The notes: a model not told the origin generated them from the letters alone. A stretch of 64,000 bases of DNA from JACOMS01 sp964352785 (GCA_964352785.1 CAYGTI010000001.1:62001-126000), one strand, 5' to 3'. Shown: positions 50,679 through 60,004, counted from the stretch's first letter. Numbers and translations are program-made.

Positions 50679-51974
50679 CTAAAACAATTCAGGATCGACG
50701 CGTTTTTCAACGACTTTTTTCACTGTCAGGCCTTGGACGATGATCGAGAAGACAACCACGCCGTAGGTGGCTGTAAGGATGAGCGGTTTATATTCAGATT
50801 CGGGCAGAGACAGCGCCAGCGCCACGGAAATACCACCGCGCAAGCCGCCCCACGTGAGCACCGGGATCGCACCTTTGGTGAAAGTCTTGAAAAAGCCCAA
50901 AAACCGCACCGGCAGTGATACGGCGGTAAAACGCGCGGCCAAAACCAGAGGAATAGCGCACGCCGTCAGCAGCGCAAATTCCTGCGAAATTCCGAGAACT
51001 AACAGCTCAAGCCCGATCAATAAAAATAGCACGGAATTCAGGATTTCATCAATCATTTCCCAAAACCCAAACAAATACGTTCGGGTGTGCTCGCTCATAG
51101 CGAACTGCGCGCCTTTATTGCCAATCATCAGCCCAGCAATTACAACAGCAATCGGCCCAGACAGATGATGACCAAAAATTTCGATGCGGCCCGCGAGCGC
51201 GTAAGTCCCCGTGACAACCGCCAATGAGATGAGAATTTCAATGGCGTGCTCATCAATTCGCGCCATCATGCGATAGGCAAACCATCCCGCAATAAGGCCT
51301 AATATGGCGCCCCCGAACGCCTCAACCAGAAAAAGCTCGGCGACGCCCAGCGCGGAAATAGCCTCCGCCGCATGTCCGCCCGTATCACCAAGAGATGTCG
51401 CGGCAATAGCGAGGATGATGGAGAAGACCACCACACCCACGCCGTCATTAAACAGGCTTTCACCAGCAATTTTTGCCTCTAATGAATGAGGCATATTGAC
51501 GGTTTTAAGGATACTAAGAACAGCCACAGGATCGGTGGGACTAATCAACGCGCCGAACACCAGCGCCCAAATATATGGGAGTTGCACACCGAGAAGCTGT
51601 GCCAAATAATAAAAACCAGTGCCCACAAAAAAGGTCGAGACCAAAACACCAAATGTCGCCATCAATCCAATGACCCATTTCTCGGATCGCAAAAACGCCA
51701 TGTCCACATGCAGCGCGCCTGCAAACAAAAGAAAAGCCAGCATGCCCTTCATCAGGGTTTCATTAAAATCAATCTGGCTGATCGCGCCTTGCAGTGTATC
51801 TGTCAGGCCAATGGAAGGGAAAGCGGCCTGCAATGCCAGCATCACTAAAGAGGTAACAAGAGCAATAACCAGTAATCCGATCGTGTGCGGTAGCTTGATA
51901 TAGGCCCGGTTGAGCCATGAAAATAAAGCGGACAGCACCAGCAGGAGGGCGGCGATTTCGAAAATAGATAGCAT
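50679..51974 (-). CDS. CPA1-family sodium:proton antiporter
   Basis: A 431-residue membrane transporter of the CPA1 (NhaP) type with about 12 helices. The ion-binding ND motif is in GESLFNDGVGVVVFS, and the preceding helix carries GALISPTDPVAVLSIL. LSGPIAVVIAGLMIGN and FLLIGLELLVLG are further family segments. The C-terminal tail is short, so there is no large cytosolic regulatory domain. It would expel Na+ in exchange for protons at the inner membrane, useful in a marine organism. It ends convergent with the lipoprotein gene. Confidence 0.92.
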   Translation of the reverse strand: MLSIFEIAALLLVLSALFSWLNRAYIKLPHTIGLLVIALVTSLVMLALQAAFPSIGLTDTLQGAISQIDFNETLMKGMLAFLLFAGALHVDMAFLRSEKWVIGLMATFGVLVSTFFVGTGFYYLAQLLGVQLPYIWALVFGALISPTDPVAVLSILKTVNMPHSLEAKIAGESLFNDGVGVVVFSIILAIAATSLGDTGGHAAEAISALGVAELFLVEAFGGAILGLIAGWFAYRMMARIDEHAIEILISLAVVTGTYALAGRIEIFGHHLSGPIAVVIAGLMIGNKGAQFAMSEHTRTYLFGFWEMIDEILNSVLFLLIGLELLVLGISQEFALLTACAIPLVLAARFTAVSLPVRFLGFFKTFTKGAIPVLTWGGLRGGISVALALSLPESEYKPLILTATYGVVVFSIIVQGLTVKKVVEKRVDPELF

Positions 51975-52050
51975 GTGATTCCCCTTGCGTTCACATTACG
52001 GGAGCCCTGTCAGCATGCAAACCTTAATACAAGACGCGCAAGATTTACCT

Positions 52051-52545
52051 TTATTTAAAAACCTCTGGCCGGATGTTGTCGATCACGCCTTTCGCCGCGT
52101 AAGTATCGGGCGCGCCGGACGTGGTATTGACGAGCCGTATTTCAATCCTGTTTGTCACCTGATCACCCGCTAGTAAGCGGCCAACATCGCCAACGTTAAT
52201 ACCAACACCAACATTTGAGCGCGAGCGGCCATAATATCTACCAGTGCCAATACCGACAGAGGTCGAAACGGGAGAGCTAGGGCCATTACCCGACAAAGAT
52301 CCTGTGATGATTTTAAAATGCGAGTAGCCTTCCTGCTCTGCGATTTGCGCGGCGCGCAGCAGCGCGAAATCTTGGGCCTCTTCGGCGGTGCGGGCGGTAT
52401 AGACAACGCGAAAACGGTCATTTTCGATTTGCGTCGTTTCAAAGCCAAGGCGCGAGTCGGGTGTGGCGGGGCCAAACGCCGACGGGCCGGACGCGCACGC
52501 GCCAAGTGTTAACATCGCTGCTGCGCTCAAGATTATGGTCTTCAT
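52051..52545 (-). CDS. CC0125/CC1285-type lipoprotein
   Basis: A 164-residue lipoprotein. The signal KTIILSAAAMLTLGACASGP has lipobox LGAC. The rest matches a small alphaproteobacterial lipoprotein family: FRVVYTARTAEEAQDFALLR, a helix with AAQIAEQEGYSHFKI, then glycine-rich beta sequence (GIGTGRYYGRSRSNVGVGIN) and RIEIRLV. The function is unknown. GGAGAG precedes the ATG at 52545. Longer frames reaching 52932 run into the TerB-like gene on the other strand and are not supported. Confidence 0.85.
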   Translation of the reverse strand: MKTIILSAAAMLTLGACASGPSAFGPATPDSRLGFETTQIENDRFRVVYTARTAEEAQDFALLRAAQIAEQEGYSHFKIITGSLSGNGPSSPVSTSVGIGTGRYYGRSRSNVGVGINVGDVGRLLAGDQVTNRIEIRLVNTTSGAPDTYAAKGVIDNIRPEVFK

Positions 52546-52696
52546 GCGTCTCTCCATTTTTAAAACCATAGACGAAGGCCAGCATGCCGTAAAATAGCTA
52601 TAGCAGTTGAAAATGTCAGGTTTTCCGGTATAGGCTAGGTGTATTGGGCAAGCTCTTCGATAGAAAGAGCCGTATAAAAGAGAGAGACTGATATCC

Positions 52697-53089
52697 ATGT
52701 TGACGCATGACGATATTCTGATGCCGCTTGCACTGACGGTCATCATCGACAACAAAGTGCGCGATCCAGAACTTAAAGCGTTCCGAGAACAAGCTATGGC
52801 CCTGTTTCCCTTGTTTGATTTGCCGCCTAAGAGCGAAAAGGATGTCGGTGCTTGGTTTAAATCGCATGAGAGCACTATCAAAGAGACATTGAACACTCGG
52901 GGTAAAAATACAGCCATTCTGCGCGCGCTCACACGATTTTCTGAGGACCTTCACGTTGAAAACCTGTTCGATGCCATGGTAACAATTTCGGTCAGCGACA
53001 AAGAATATAAACGCGAAGAGTCTGATTTGGTCAAATCCGCCGCTGCCATTTGGGGCTTTCAGCGCCCGCCACTAAAAGTTGTTGATTAA
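52697..53089 (+). CDS. TerB-like small protein
   Basis: A 130-residue, all-helical protein that resembles the TerB/tellurite-resistance-like fold. Its C-terminal half, LHVENLFDAMVTISVSDKEY and KREESDLVKSAAAIWGFQ, shows the usual D-x-E spacing and an AxxWGF ending. The N-terminal acidic pair of true TerB is replaced by ADNKV-type sequence (TVIIDNKVRDPELKAF). The function is unknown; no other ter genes are nearby. It is divergent from the lipoprotein gene and precedes a secreted-protein gene. Confidence 0.7.
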   Translation: MLTHDDILMPLALTVIIDNKVRDPELKAFREQAMALFPLFDLPPKSEKDVGAWFKSHESTIKETLNTRGKNTAILRALTRFSEDLHVENLFDAMVTISVSDKEYKREESDLVKSAAAIWGFQRPPLKVVD

Positions 53090-53149
53090 CGAAAATCTTG
53101 ACGCGGTGGTCTCAAAATGATGTATGGGCGATGTTATTGGAGTCATAAC

Positions 53150-53695
53150 ATGCGGTTTTTATTCATCATAGCTTTTATAATGACCTTCGCTACAATATTG
53201 TTAGGATCAACCAAAGCTCTCGCTAATCCTGTCGCAACCAGTGCTCTGAATACCCTGTATGGCTGCGTTGAAATTACAAATGACATAGAGCGTTTAGCCT
53301 GCTTGGATAGGAACCTTGCTGAACTGCGATCCAAAGAAGAAAATAAAGAAATCATAACGATTGATGCAAAAACCGCCAAATCAATACAACGTGAAGCTTT
53401 CGGTTTTTCTCTGCCGACACTCCCAAAACTCGGGCTCCCTAGTTTTGGCGATGACAACAACAAAGGGTCGGATGTCCTAACATTAAACGTAAAGTCTGTT
53501 GATAAAAGAGGGTCTAAGTACGTCTTTCACATGGAAAACGGTCAAATTTGGCAGCAGACAGGTGGTCGCTTTAATTATATCCCTAGAGGTGACCTAGCAG
53601 CGACTATTAAATCCGGCGCATTGGGCAGCTATAAGATAAGTCTATCCAACGGAAATGAGCGCGTTCGCGGTATGAAAGTCAAGCGTACCGAGTAG
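53150..53695 (+). CDS. Secreted protein of unknown function
   Basis: A 181-residue protein with a signal peptide (FLFIIAFIMTFATILLGSTK, cleavage after ALA near residue 25). The first mature segment has two cysteines (LYGCVEITND and LACLDRNLAEL). The second half is beta-rich with VFHMENGQIWQQTGG and GALGSYKISLSNG, as in a widespread alphaproteobacterial family without a named function. The ATG at 53150 is chosen because GGAG lies eight bases upstream and the signal peptide then starts at residue 1; the frame extends to 53117. Confidence 0.75.
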   Translation: MRFLFIIAFIMTFATILLGSTKALANPVATSALNTLYGCVEITNDIERLACLDRNLAELRSKEENKEIITIDAKTAKSIQREAFGFSLPTLPKLGLPSFGDDNNKGSDVLTLNVKSVDKRGSKYVFHMENGQIWQQTGGRFNYIPRGDLAATIKSGALGSYKISLSNGNERVRGMKVKRTE

Positions 53696-53768
53696 CCTCA
53701 CGAAAAGATCACGCGGACTCTCTAAAATATCACTGGAACCTCTCCTCACGCCTCACTAAAAGGCGCGC

Positions 53769-54692
53769 ATGTCAGCTTGGCGCAAAGATTTTATATGGAC
53801 ACGACGCGGCGTAACGGTGCGCGAGACAGGCGCGCACGTCGCGTTTGACCGTAGCCTTTTTAAAGACCTGTGTATCTGGTTTCCTTACTTTTGGGCCGAG
53901 AAGATCAGGTCTTTTTTTAGCCAAACCTTCAAAGCTCCGACGTTTACGGTCAGCTTTACTCCCCGCCCTGCCCGGCCTTGGTACCTTATGCGGATGGTTC
54001 TTTTGCGTGCCGGCGCGCGGATTGTCCCTCCAGAGGCCTTATCTGATGCGGCGATCTCTTTTTATGATCACACACATGTCAATCTGGAGCCTAATCCACA
54101 AGCGCGGCAAAACATAAATTTCGGCTGTCGTGATATTTCAAAATCACACGTCGCCAAGGTGTTTGAAAGCGTATTTGGCTATGCATTAGCCGTTGATCCT
54201 CAGACTTATAATGGCAAAATGGTGCGAAAATCAGAGCTAAACGGCGCGCATGACGGTTCTATTATTGATGGGCCGTGCAAGCCAGAACCCGGATGGGTCT
54301 ATCAACGCCTCATTGATGCGCTGACCCCGCGAGGCACAGTGCGTGACCTGAGGTGCCCCACCGTGGGTGGGCGCGTCCCGCTGATTTATATTAAAGAGCG
54401 GCCCGCAGATCTGCGCTTTGCCAATATGAACGCCACGTGCGAGCTTGCATCGCCTCAGGACCACTTCAGCGATGAAGACTTGGCACTCATTTCACAATTT
54501 TGTCAAAAAATGAAACTGGACTGGGGCGGCCTAGATATATTACGGGACAATGAGACACAGCGTCTTTATATAGTCGATGTAAACAAAACTGATATGGGAC
54601 CCCCCTTCGCACTGCCTATGAAAGATAAGTTGACATCCACGACGATACTCGCAAAAGCCTTGACGCAAATGATCCAAGGCCCGTCTTCATGA
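53769..54692 (+). CDS. ATP-grasp-like protein of unknown function
   Basis: A 307-residue protein with no signal peptide. The C-terminal region has the look of an ATP-grasp active site: LIYIKERPADLRF for the nucleotide-binding strand and LDWGGLDILRDNETQ and YIVDVNKTDMGPP for the metal-binding acidic/Asn residues. ATP-grasp enzymes join carboxylates to amines or thiols, but the substrate is unknown. The N-terminal part (WRKDFIWTRRGVTVRETGA) is not familiar. The stop overlaps the metallo-hydrolase start by four bases (ATGA), so the two genes are translationally coupled. Confidence 0.65.
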   Translation: MSAWRKDFIWTRRGVTVRETGAHVAFDRSLFKDLCIWFPYFWAEKIRSFFSQTFKAPTFTVSFTPRPARPWYLMRMVLLRAGARIVPPEALSDAAISFYDHTHVNLEPNPQARQNINFGCRDISKSHVAKVFESVFGYALAVDPQTYNGKMVRKSELNGAHDGSIIDGPCKPEPGWVYQRLIDALTPRGTVRDLRCPTVGGRVPLIYIKERPADLRFANMNATCELASPQDHFSDEDLALISQFCQKMKLDWGGLDILRDNETQRLYIVDVNKTDMGPPFALPMKDKLTSTTILAKALTQMIQGPSS

Positions 54693-55588
54693 GTATTCCA
54701 TTCGTCAAAACATTTGAGTTTGAATATGGGAAACTTGCGCAGCTCAGCCCGCTGATCCAGCGTGTTGTGGCGGACAATCCCGGGCCTTTTACGTACACAG
54801 GAACAGGCGTGTACATTGTCGGCGATAAAAACGTGGCCGTTATTGACCCGGGACCAAAAACACCCAATCACATGGCCGCGCTGGACGCCGCGCTCGAGGG
54901 GCGAAACGTGACGCATGTTTTAGTCACGCATCACCACATTGACCACTCCCCCATGGCCGCGCCGCTGGCAGCTAAATTTGGCTGTCAGGTTTATGGATAC
55001 GGACAGCAGGTAAGCCCGCCGGACGGCGGCGAAGTCCGGCTCGAAGCTGGCGATGATCTATCGTTTAAACCCGACGTCGAAATCCGGGACGGCGCTGTGT
55101 TTGAAGGTGACGGCTGGACGCTGAACGCCATTCATACGCCGGGACATACTTCCAACCATATGTGCTATGCCCTCGAAGAAGAGAAAACACTGTTCTCTGG
55201 AGACCACATTATGGGCTGGTCCACCAGCGTCGTCAGTCCGCCAGACGGCCATATGGGGGATTATTTAAACAGCCTGAACCGCATATTAGATCGCGATTTT
55301 AATATCATCTGGCCCACACATGGCCCCGCGATACAAAACCCTCAAGAGTTTGTCAGCGCTTATATTGCCCATCGCCATAGGCGCGAAGATCAAATTTGTA
55401 GCGCCCTATCCGAAGGTTTAACCAACATCACTGATATTGTTGCAAAGCTTTATGCCGATATTGATAAACGCCTACACCCGGCCGCCGCGCACAGCGTTTT
55501 GGCGCATTTGATTCACATGCGCGAGACCGGGCGTGTGTGCTCCGGCGGGACAGACGGGCTACGCGGGGAGTACAAACTCGCTAGCTAA
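54689..55588 (+). CDS. MBL-fold metallo-hydrolase with winged-helix C-terminus (LACTB2-like)
   Basis: A 299-residue metallo-beta-lactamase-fold protein. The metal motif HxHxDH is in VTHHHIDHSPM, with further ligands in HTPGHTSNHMCY, SGDHIMGW and the C-terminal WPTHGPAI. After about residue 225 a helical winged-helix-like module follows (HRRREDQICSALSEGL). LACTB2-type relatives act on RNA or thioesters. Gene coupling (ATGA) with the ATP-grasp-like gene suggests that this one acts on a product or intermediate of that enzyme; that is inference. It converges with the oxidoreductase gene. Confidence 0.88.
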   Translation: MSIPFVKTFEFEYGKLAQLSPLIQRVVADNPGPFTYTGTGVYIVGDKNVAVIDPGPKTPNHMAALDAALEGRNVTHVLVTHHHIDHSPMAAPLAAKFGCQVYGYGQQVSPPDGGEVRLEAGDDLSFKPDVEIRDGAVFEGDGWTLNAIHTPGHTSNHMCYALEEEKTLFSGDHIMGWSTSVVSPPDGHMGDYLNSLNRILDRDFNIIWPTHGPAIQNPQEFVSAYIAHRHRREDQICSALSEGLTNITDIVAKLYADIDKRLHPAAAHSVLAHLIHMRETGRVCSGGTDGLRGEYKLAS

Positions 55589-55600
55589 GCTCAATCATAT

Positions 55601-57682
55601 TCAGGACGCTTTTGCAACCTGAACCGGGACGCCGTTCAGCACTGCATTGCCTGATAAATTATCAACAATACCGGGATCCGTTAGATCGTTCATCGACACG
55701 CCCGGAGCCTCACGCGCGATAGATAATTTCACGCCTTTTCGGCCATGACCAAACCCGTGAGGGATAGAAATCACGCCAGGCATAATATCGTCTGTTAATT
55801 CCGCCGGAAGCTTTACGGAACCAATATCGTTCGACACATCCGCCAAATCTCCGTCCAACAGCCCCAAAGCTTTAGCATCATTAGGATGGATCATCATCGT
55901 GCAGCGGTTAGGACCTTTGATCAAACGACGGCTATTGTGTAGCCAGCTATTATTACTTCGAATATGACGCCGACCAATCAACGTAAAACCGTCTTGTTTT
56001 TGAGCACTTGAAAACATCTCTTTGAACGCAGCCAAATCTTCAAGACAGGGCTGCGGCGCGCAATGTATCAGCTTATCTTCTGTTTTGAGCCGATCTGGCA
56101 ACCGCGGCCTGAGCGGTCCAAGGTCTAGGCCATTTTTTGCGGCTTCAACCTCTTTGAGGGTTAATTTATGCGGCGAGGCTTTCATGATCTCGTTTAAGAC
56201 CTCGCGCGGATTGGCCGTTATAGGCGGCTCTTCGCCCGCATATGTTTTGATCGCTACGTGAAGACCGTGCATGATTTCCCAATCCGCTTTGCTACCGGGC
56301 GTTTGCACAAAAAGTGCGGGCGAGTAACAGGCGTAATTACGAATAGCCAGCGGCGTGAAGAACATCGGATAATGATCCCGCTCCAGCGGGCCGCACGGCG
56401 GCAAAATATAATGAGCATGGCGCGTTGTCTCGGTGACATACATGTCGAGGCTGACCATCAAGTCGAGGGTTTCAAGCGCCGCGTCGAGCTGGCGGCCACC
56501 GGGCGATGACAGCACAGGGTTACCGGCAACTGTCAAAAACGCCCCAATTTGACCGTCCCCGCCCGTCGTCATCTCCGCCGCCAGTTCTGCGCTTGGCAAC
56601 TCGCCCAGCACCTCGGGTCGGCCTGAGAGGCGCGAGTGAAACCGGCCATAAGAGCCCGTGCCCGAGCGCTCAACCGGATCCACAACTGAGTCCGGAAACA
56701 TCACGCCGCCAATGCGGTCAACATTACCTGTCGCAATATTAAGGAGCTGAATCAAATAATGATTGAGCGTCCCAAAGCGCACAACAGACACCCCCATCCG
56801 GCCGTAAACAATCGCGGGCTGTCCATTTCCTAGCTCCGCCGCGAGAGACCGAATAACGCTAGCGTCCATACCGCAATAATCTGCTAGGGTCTCTAAATTT
56901 AGCCCGCGAATATGTGACCATGCCGCGTCCCAGTCTTTGAGCATCGACGCAAGCCGCCCGGGATTAACCAGCCCCGCCTCGTCAAGCGCTGTTAGTAATC
57001 CTAGAAAGAACGCCGTATCGGTGCCGGGCCGGACGAAATGATGTTGGTCCGCGACTTTGGCGGTTTCCGTGCGGCGCGGGTCAATCACGACCAGCTTTCC
57101 ACCGCGCTCTTGCAAGCGGGCAATCCGTTTTTTAACGTTTGGCACCGTCCATAGACTACCATTGGACGCGAGCGGGTTACCGCCGACAATGATCATAAAC
57201 TGCGTCCGGTCAATATCAGGCACAGGATATAGGGCATTGTGGCCGTAGACCCATTTTTGCGTAATCATGTGCGGCAATTGATCCAGCGTTGACGCCGAAT
57301 AAATGCCCTTCGCGCCCCAAGCTTTCATCAAGCCGCGCGAAGAAAATGCGCTGGAATAAATATGCGCGTTCGGGTTACCCATATAAACGGCTTGGGATTT
57401 AGAGCTGGCGGCAACGCGTGCGTGGCGCTCGGCTATTTCAGAAAAAGCCTGCTCCCAACTGATGTGCTCCCATTGATCGCCGTTGCGTTTCACGGGACGG
57501 CGCAAACGGTCCGGGTCATTTTGAACATCAGGAATCGCCGTGGCTTTGGGGCAGATATACCCCTCGCTCAAGACGTGATCAGGATTACCTTTGACGGACG
57601 TAACCTTGCCTTCCTCAACCGTCATCAACACACCGCAATTGGCTTCGCAAAGGTGGCAGGTACGTGCATGGACTGTCGGCAT
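55601..57682 (-). CDS. Molybdopterin-dependent oxidoreductase, formate dehydrogenase-like
   Basis: A 693-residue molybdopterin (bis-MGD) oxidoreductase of the DMSO reductase family. The N-terminal [4Fe-4S] cysteines are in CHLCEANCGVLM and ICPKA (residues 9-46). The Moco domain has NPNAHIYSSAFSSRGLMKAW, SGTGSYGRFHSRLSG and a C-terminal RLIKGPNRCTMMIHPNDAKA, where molybdopterin dinucleotide is held. There is no Tat signal, so it is cytosolic. No beta (Fe-S) or gamma (membrane) subunit is adjacent. The substrate is unknown. Confidence 0.87.
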   Translation of the reverse strand: MPTVHARTCHLCEANCGVLMTVEEGKVTSVKGNPDHVLSEGYICPKATAIPDVQNDPDRLRRPVKRNGDQWEHISWEQAFSEIAERHARVAASSKSQAVYMGNPNAHIYSSAFSSRGLMKAWGAKGIYSASTLDQLPHMITQKWVYGHNALYPVPDIDRTQFMIIVGGNPLASNGSLWTVPNVKKRIARLQERGGKLVVIDPRRTETAKVADQHHFVRPGTDTAFFLGLLTALDEAGLVNPGRLASMLKDWDAAWSHIRGLNLETLADYCGMDASVIRSLAAELGNGQPAIVYGRMGVSVVRFGTLNHYLIQLLNIATGNVDRIGGVMFPDSVVDPVERSGTGSYGRFHSRLSGRPEVLGELPSAELAAEMTTGGDGQIGAFLTVAGNPVLSSPGGRQLDAALETLDLMVSLDMYVTETTRHAHYILPPCGPLERDHYPMFFTPLAIRNYACYSPALFVQTPGSKADWEIMHGLHVAIKTYAGEEPPITANPREVLNEIMKASPHKLTLKEVEAAKNGLDLGPLRPRLPDRLKTEDKLIHCAPQPCLEDLAAFKEMFSSAQKQDGFTLIGRRHIRSNNSWLHNSRRLIKGPNRCTMMIHPNDAKALGLLDGDLADVSNDIGSVKLPAELTDDIMPGVISIPHGFGHGRKGVKLSIAREAPGVSMNDLTDPGIVDNLSGNAVLNGVPVQVAKAS

Positions 57683-57761
57683 TTAAGTCTCCTGTTTTAT
57701 AAAAGAGACTATGCCGCGCCGCGCCGACGTGCAAAGGAAAACATAAGGTTTTATACTCGGA

Positions 57762-58106
57762 TTAAGCGTCTACGCGGGTTCTCCCAAGAAGGATTTCGCG
57801 CATATCCCCGTTCGCCTGTAGACTGATAATAAAAAGATAAACTGTCAGGAACAGCGCGCCGCCCGTCAGCGCCAGAAAACCTAAAAGAAGTCCTTTGCCG
57901 GAAAAATGGTGCCGCCAAGACGTCCACATACCTGACAGAATCAGCATCATCATAAAATCGAGGTTAAACTGCCCCGGCCATGCGAACTGCGTGATGTCGC
58001 CAAAGAAAACACCCAGCAAACCCATGCCGTGGGAAATAATAACGATCCCGGTGTAAACCATTAAAACACCAAAAAGCAGAACAAGTAGTAATCTGAATGC
58101 AGTCAT
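57762..58106 (-). CDS. Small membrane protein of unknown function
   Basis: A 114-residue protein with three hydrophobic helices (about residues 4-27, 46-64 and 72-94). The motif FAWPGQFNLDFMMMLILS and a WTSWRHHFSGKG loop lie between helices 2 and 3. The C-terminal tail (MREILLGRTRVDA) is soluble. I do not know the family. It lies 79 bases upstream of the molybdopterin oxidoreductase on the same strand, so the two may be co-transcribed and the protein could anchor or serve it. The gap upstream to prmA (274 bases) holds an inverted repeat TGTAG-TGAACG-CTACA at 58142-58157 but no other recognised gene. Confidence 0.65.
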   Translation of the reverse strand: MTAFRLLLVLLFGVLMVYTGIVIISHGMGLLGVFFGDITQFAWPGQFNLDFMMMLILSGMWTSWRHHFSGKGLLLGFLALTGGALFLTVYLFIISLQANGDMREILLGRTRVDA

Positions 58107-58380
58107 GAGTACCTCCTTAATTCATGATCACTATAAAAAAATGTAGTGAACGCTACAAGTAAAACTTTTCCGTTGGGAAGTGCGCCTTTTTTGTGATGAG
58201 ACTGCAAGGTGATCTGCATCTAAACCGTGATAGGACCCACTCAACTTTCGCTGATTTAGTTTTTGCATTTATCAGATGATTTGATACCAGAGCAGCCATG
58301 ACACAACATCCAAAGTTCCCGATTTTTCAGCGCGGCACGGGACGGCAGTATAATGGCTACCTGGCTATGTTAGAGATCAA

Positions 58381-59289
58381 ATGACCCCACCCTTTGCATT
58401 ATTTATTCGCGGCGCGGAGAAAGAGGTTTTTGATCTCTCTGATGCGCTGGGTTTCGACGCCGAAATGAACGCGCTCGCCGTCTCCATTTTTGAAGATGGC
58501 TCATCCCGCGTCCCCAGCGGACGTATGTTCGTGCAAGCGTTATACGCAACACGTACTGAGGCCGAAGCTGCCCTCAAAAACCTCTCCGTGCCCGCAAATA
58601 TGGAATATACCATCACCCAGCTTGCGGATGAAGACTGGGTCAGCAAAAGCCAAGCAGGTCTGCCGCCCGTCGCAGCCGGGCGCTTTTGGGTTTACGGCGA
58701 GCACGATGCTAGCGCGGTTCCATCCAGCGCCCTGTATCCCATACAGATTGATGCCGGTCTTGCCTTTGGCACGGGTCATCACGGCACGACGAAAGGATGC
58801 CTGCTAATATTTGATACGCTTTTGAATGCTGGATTTGATCCTAAATATATACTTGATCTGGGCTGCGGAGCGGGCACTTTAGCCATTGCCGCCGCGCGGG
58901 CTCTCAACCGCCGCATACTCGCCACAGACATCGACCCTGACGCCGTCAACGTGACCTTGGAAAATGCATCTCTTAACGGCGTGGGTGGCTATATTGATGC
59001 CGCGCAAGCGGACGGGTTTGACAGCCCGTTTTTAGATGGTCAAACATTTGATTTGATTTTTGCTAACATTTTGGCGGGGCCACTTATGGGGCTGGCTCCG
59101 GATATTGCCAAGGCAACAAATCCAGGCGGTACGGTTATTCTCTCGGGCATCATCGATGACCAAGCCATCTCTGTCACGCAGGCTTTTGTTAGTGCCGGGT
59201 TTGATATCAAACCATTCAAAAGTCTTGAAGGTTGGACAAGCCTTTTGGGCACCCGCAGGCTCCCGAGCCCGTTGCAAACGGCCTCTTAA
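58381..59289 (+). CDS. prmA: Ribosomal protein L11 methyltransferase
   Basis: A 302-residue SAM-dependent methyltransferase that trimethylates ribosomal protein L11. The SAM-binding motif is ILDLGCGAGTLAIAAAR (about residues 158-174), with ILATDIDPDAVNVTLENA following and FDLIFANILAGPL as motif IV. The preceding GLAFGTGHHGTTKGCL (the usual H-T) fixes the family. The N-terminal domain, residues 1-120, is more divergent than in most relatives. It is encoded as a single gene with its own promoter region. A 28-codon frame just upstream is not counted as a gene. Confidence 0.93.
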   Translation: MTPPFALFIRGAEKEVFDLSDALGFDAEMNALAVSIFEDGSSRVPSGRMFVQALYATRTEAEAALKNLSVPANMEYTITQLADEDWVSKSQAGLPPVAAGRFWVYGEHDASAVPSSALYPIQIDAGLAFGTGHHGTTKGCLLIFDTLLNAGFDPKYILDLGCGAGTLAIAAARALNRRILATDIDPDAVNVTLENASLNGVGGYIDAAQADGFDSPFLDGQTFDLIFANILAGPLMGLAPDIAKATNPGGTVILSGIIDDQAISVTQAFVSAGFDIKPFKSLEGWTSLLGTRRLPSPLQTAS

Positions 59290-59419
59290 ATTCAACGTAT
59301 TTTCAGGCATGAAAATTTAAACTCTTTTTTAACCATAACTCTTAGCGGAATGTTAGCCGTGCGCGTATTATAAGGAGACACTCTTCGGAGTAAGACATAA
59401 AGAGACACGGTAGGATTCC

Positions 59420-59884
59420 ATGAACTTCTCTCAGGTACAAAGCGGCCTTTCGCAGGCCCCGCTGCCCCAGCGCGAAAACGGGATGAGCCAAGTTCAGAGC
59501 TCCAAACTAGAATATCTTCTTTCAAATTACGACGCCGCAGCCCTTACCGATACGGATGCGATTGAAATCGTTGAAAACATACGTGACATAGGCATTAAAT
59601 CCGGACGCGCCCTTGGCGAGTTTCTGACAAATGCCGGATTTGATTCTGGCGAGATTGCGCAAAAAGCCGGACTTCAAGATAAAGATACAGCACCTGTACC
59701 ATCTCCACACGAAGCGAACGGCAAAGGCGGCGAAATTAATAGCGAAGCCTTGGACTTGCTCTCATTATTTGTCGATAGCTTCGAAGGCGGCGACATCACG
59801 GCCGATGACTGGGCTTCTTTTTTTACCGGCCTTGAAGACCAAGGCATAGATTTGTCCAAACCTATTGTGGACATAAAAGTATAA
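59420..59884 (+). CDS. Hypothetical acidic protein
   Basis: A 154-residue soluble protein with no signal peptide or membrane helix. It is acidic (many D and E after residue 25) with a leading helix-poor segment (NFSQVQSGLSQAPLPQRENG), then helices LEYLLSNYDAAALTDTDAIE and GRALGEFLTNAGFDSGEIAQ. A short linker of P, S and G follows, then a last helical region (ALDLLSLFVDSFEGGDITAD). I do not recognise it. It stands alone after prmA and is followed at 59915 by a strong terminator. It may have its own promoter in the 130-base gap before it. Confidence 0.6.
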   Translation: MNFSQVQSGLSQAPLPQRENGMSQVQSSKLEYLLSNYDAAALTDTDAIEIVENIRDIGIKSGRALGEFLTNAGFDSGEIAQKAGLQDKDTAPVPSPHEANGKGGEINSEALDLLSLFVDSFEGGDITADDWASFFTGLEDQGIDLSKPIVDIKV

Positions 59885-59914
59885 GCTCTATTCGATTCAC
59901 CGAGCTTTATACCT

Positions 59915-59950
59915 CCGCGCTGATTCCTAACGGGTCGGCGCGGTTTTTTT
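59915..59950 (+). terminator. Intrinsic terminator after the hypothetical gene
   Basis: CCGCGCTGA (59915-59923) pairs with TCGGCGCGG (59935-59943) through nine positions including one G-U, followed directly by seven T residues. It is a clear rho-independent terminator. Confidence 0.9.
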
Positions 59951-60004
59951 ATGCAAGGTACCTATTGCACGCTGCCCCGCTTCTGATAGCGTTCTTCATA
60001 GACA

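Noticed and set aside
58298..58384. A 28-codon open frame ending in an ATGA overlap with prmA
   Set aside because: The overlap is suggestive of a leader peptide, but no clear ribosome-binding site or motif is seen; probability of chance is high.
59317..59332. Possible CtrA-like site TTAA-N8-TTAA upstream of the hypothetical gene
   Set aside because: The CtrA box needs a 7-base spacer; here it is 8, and the region is T-rich, so chance is likely.
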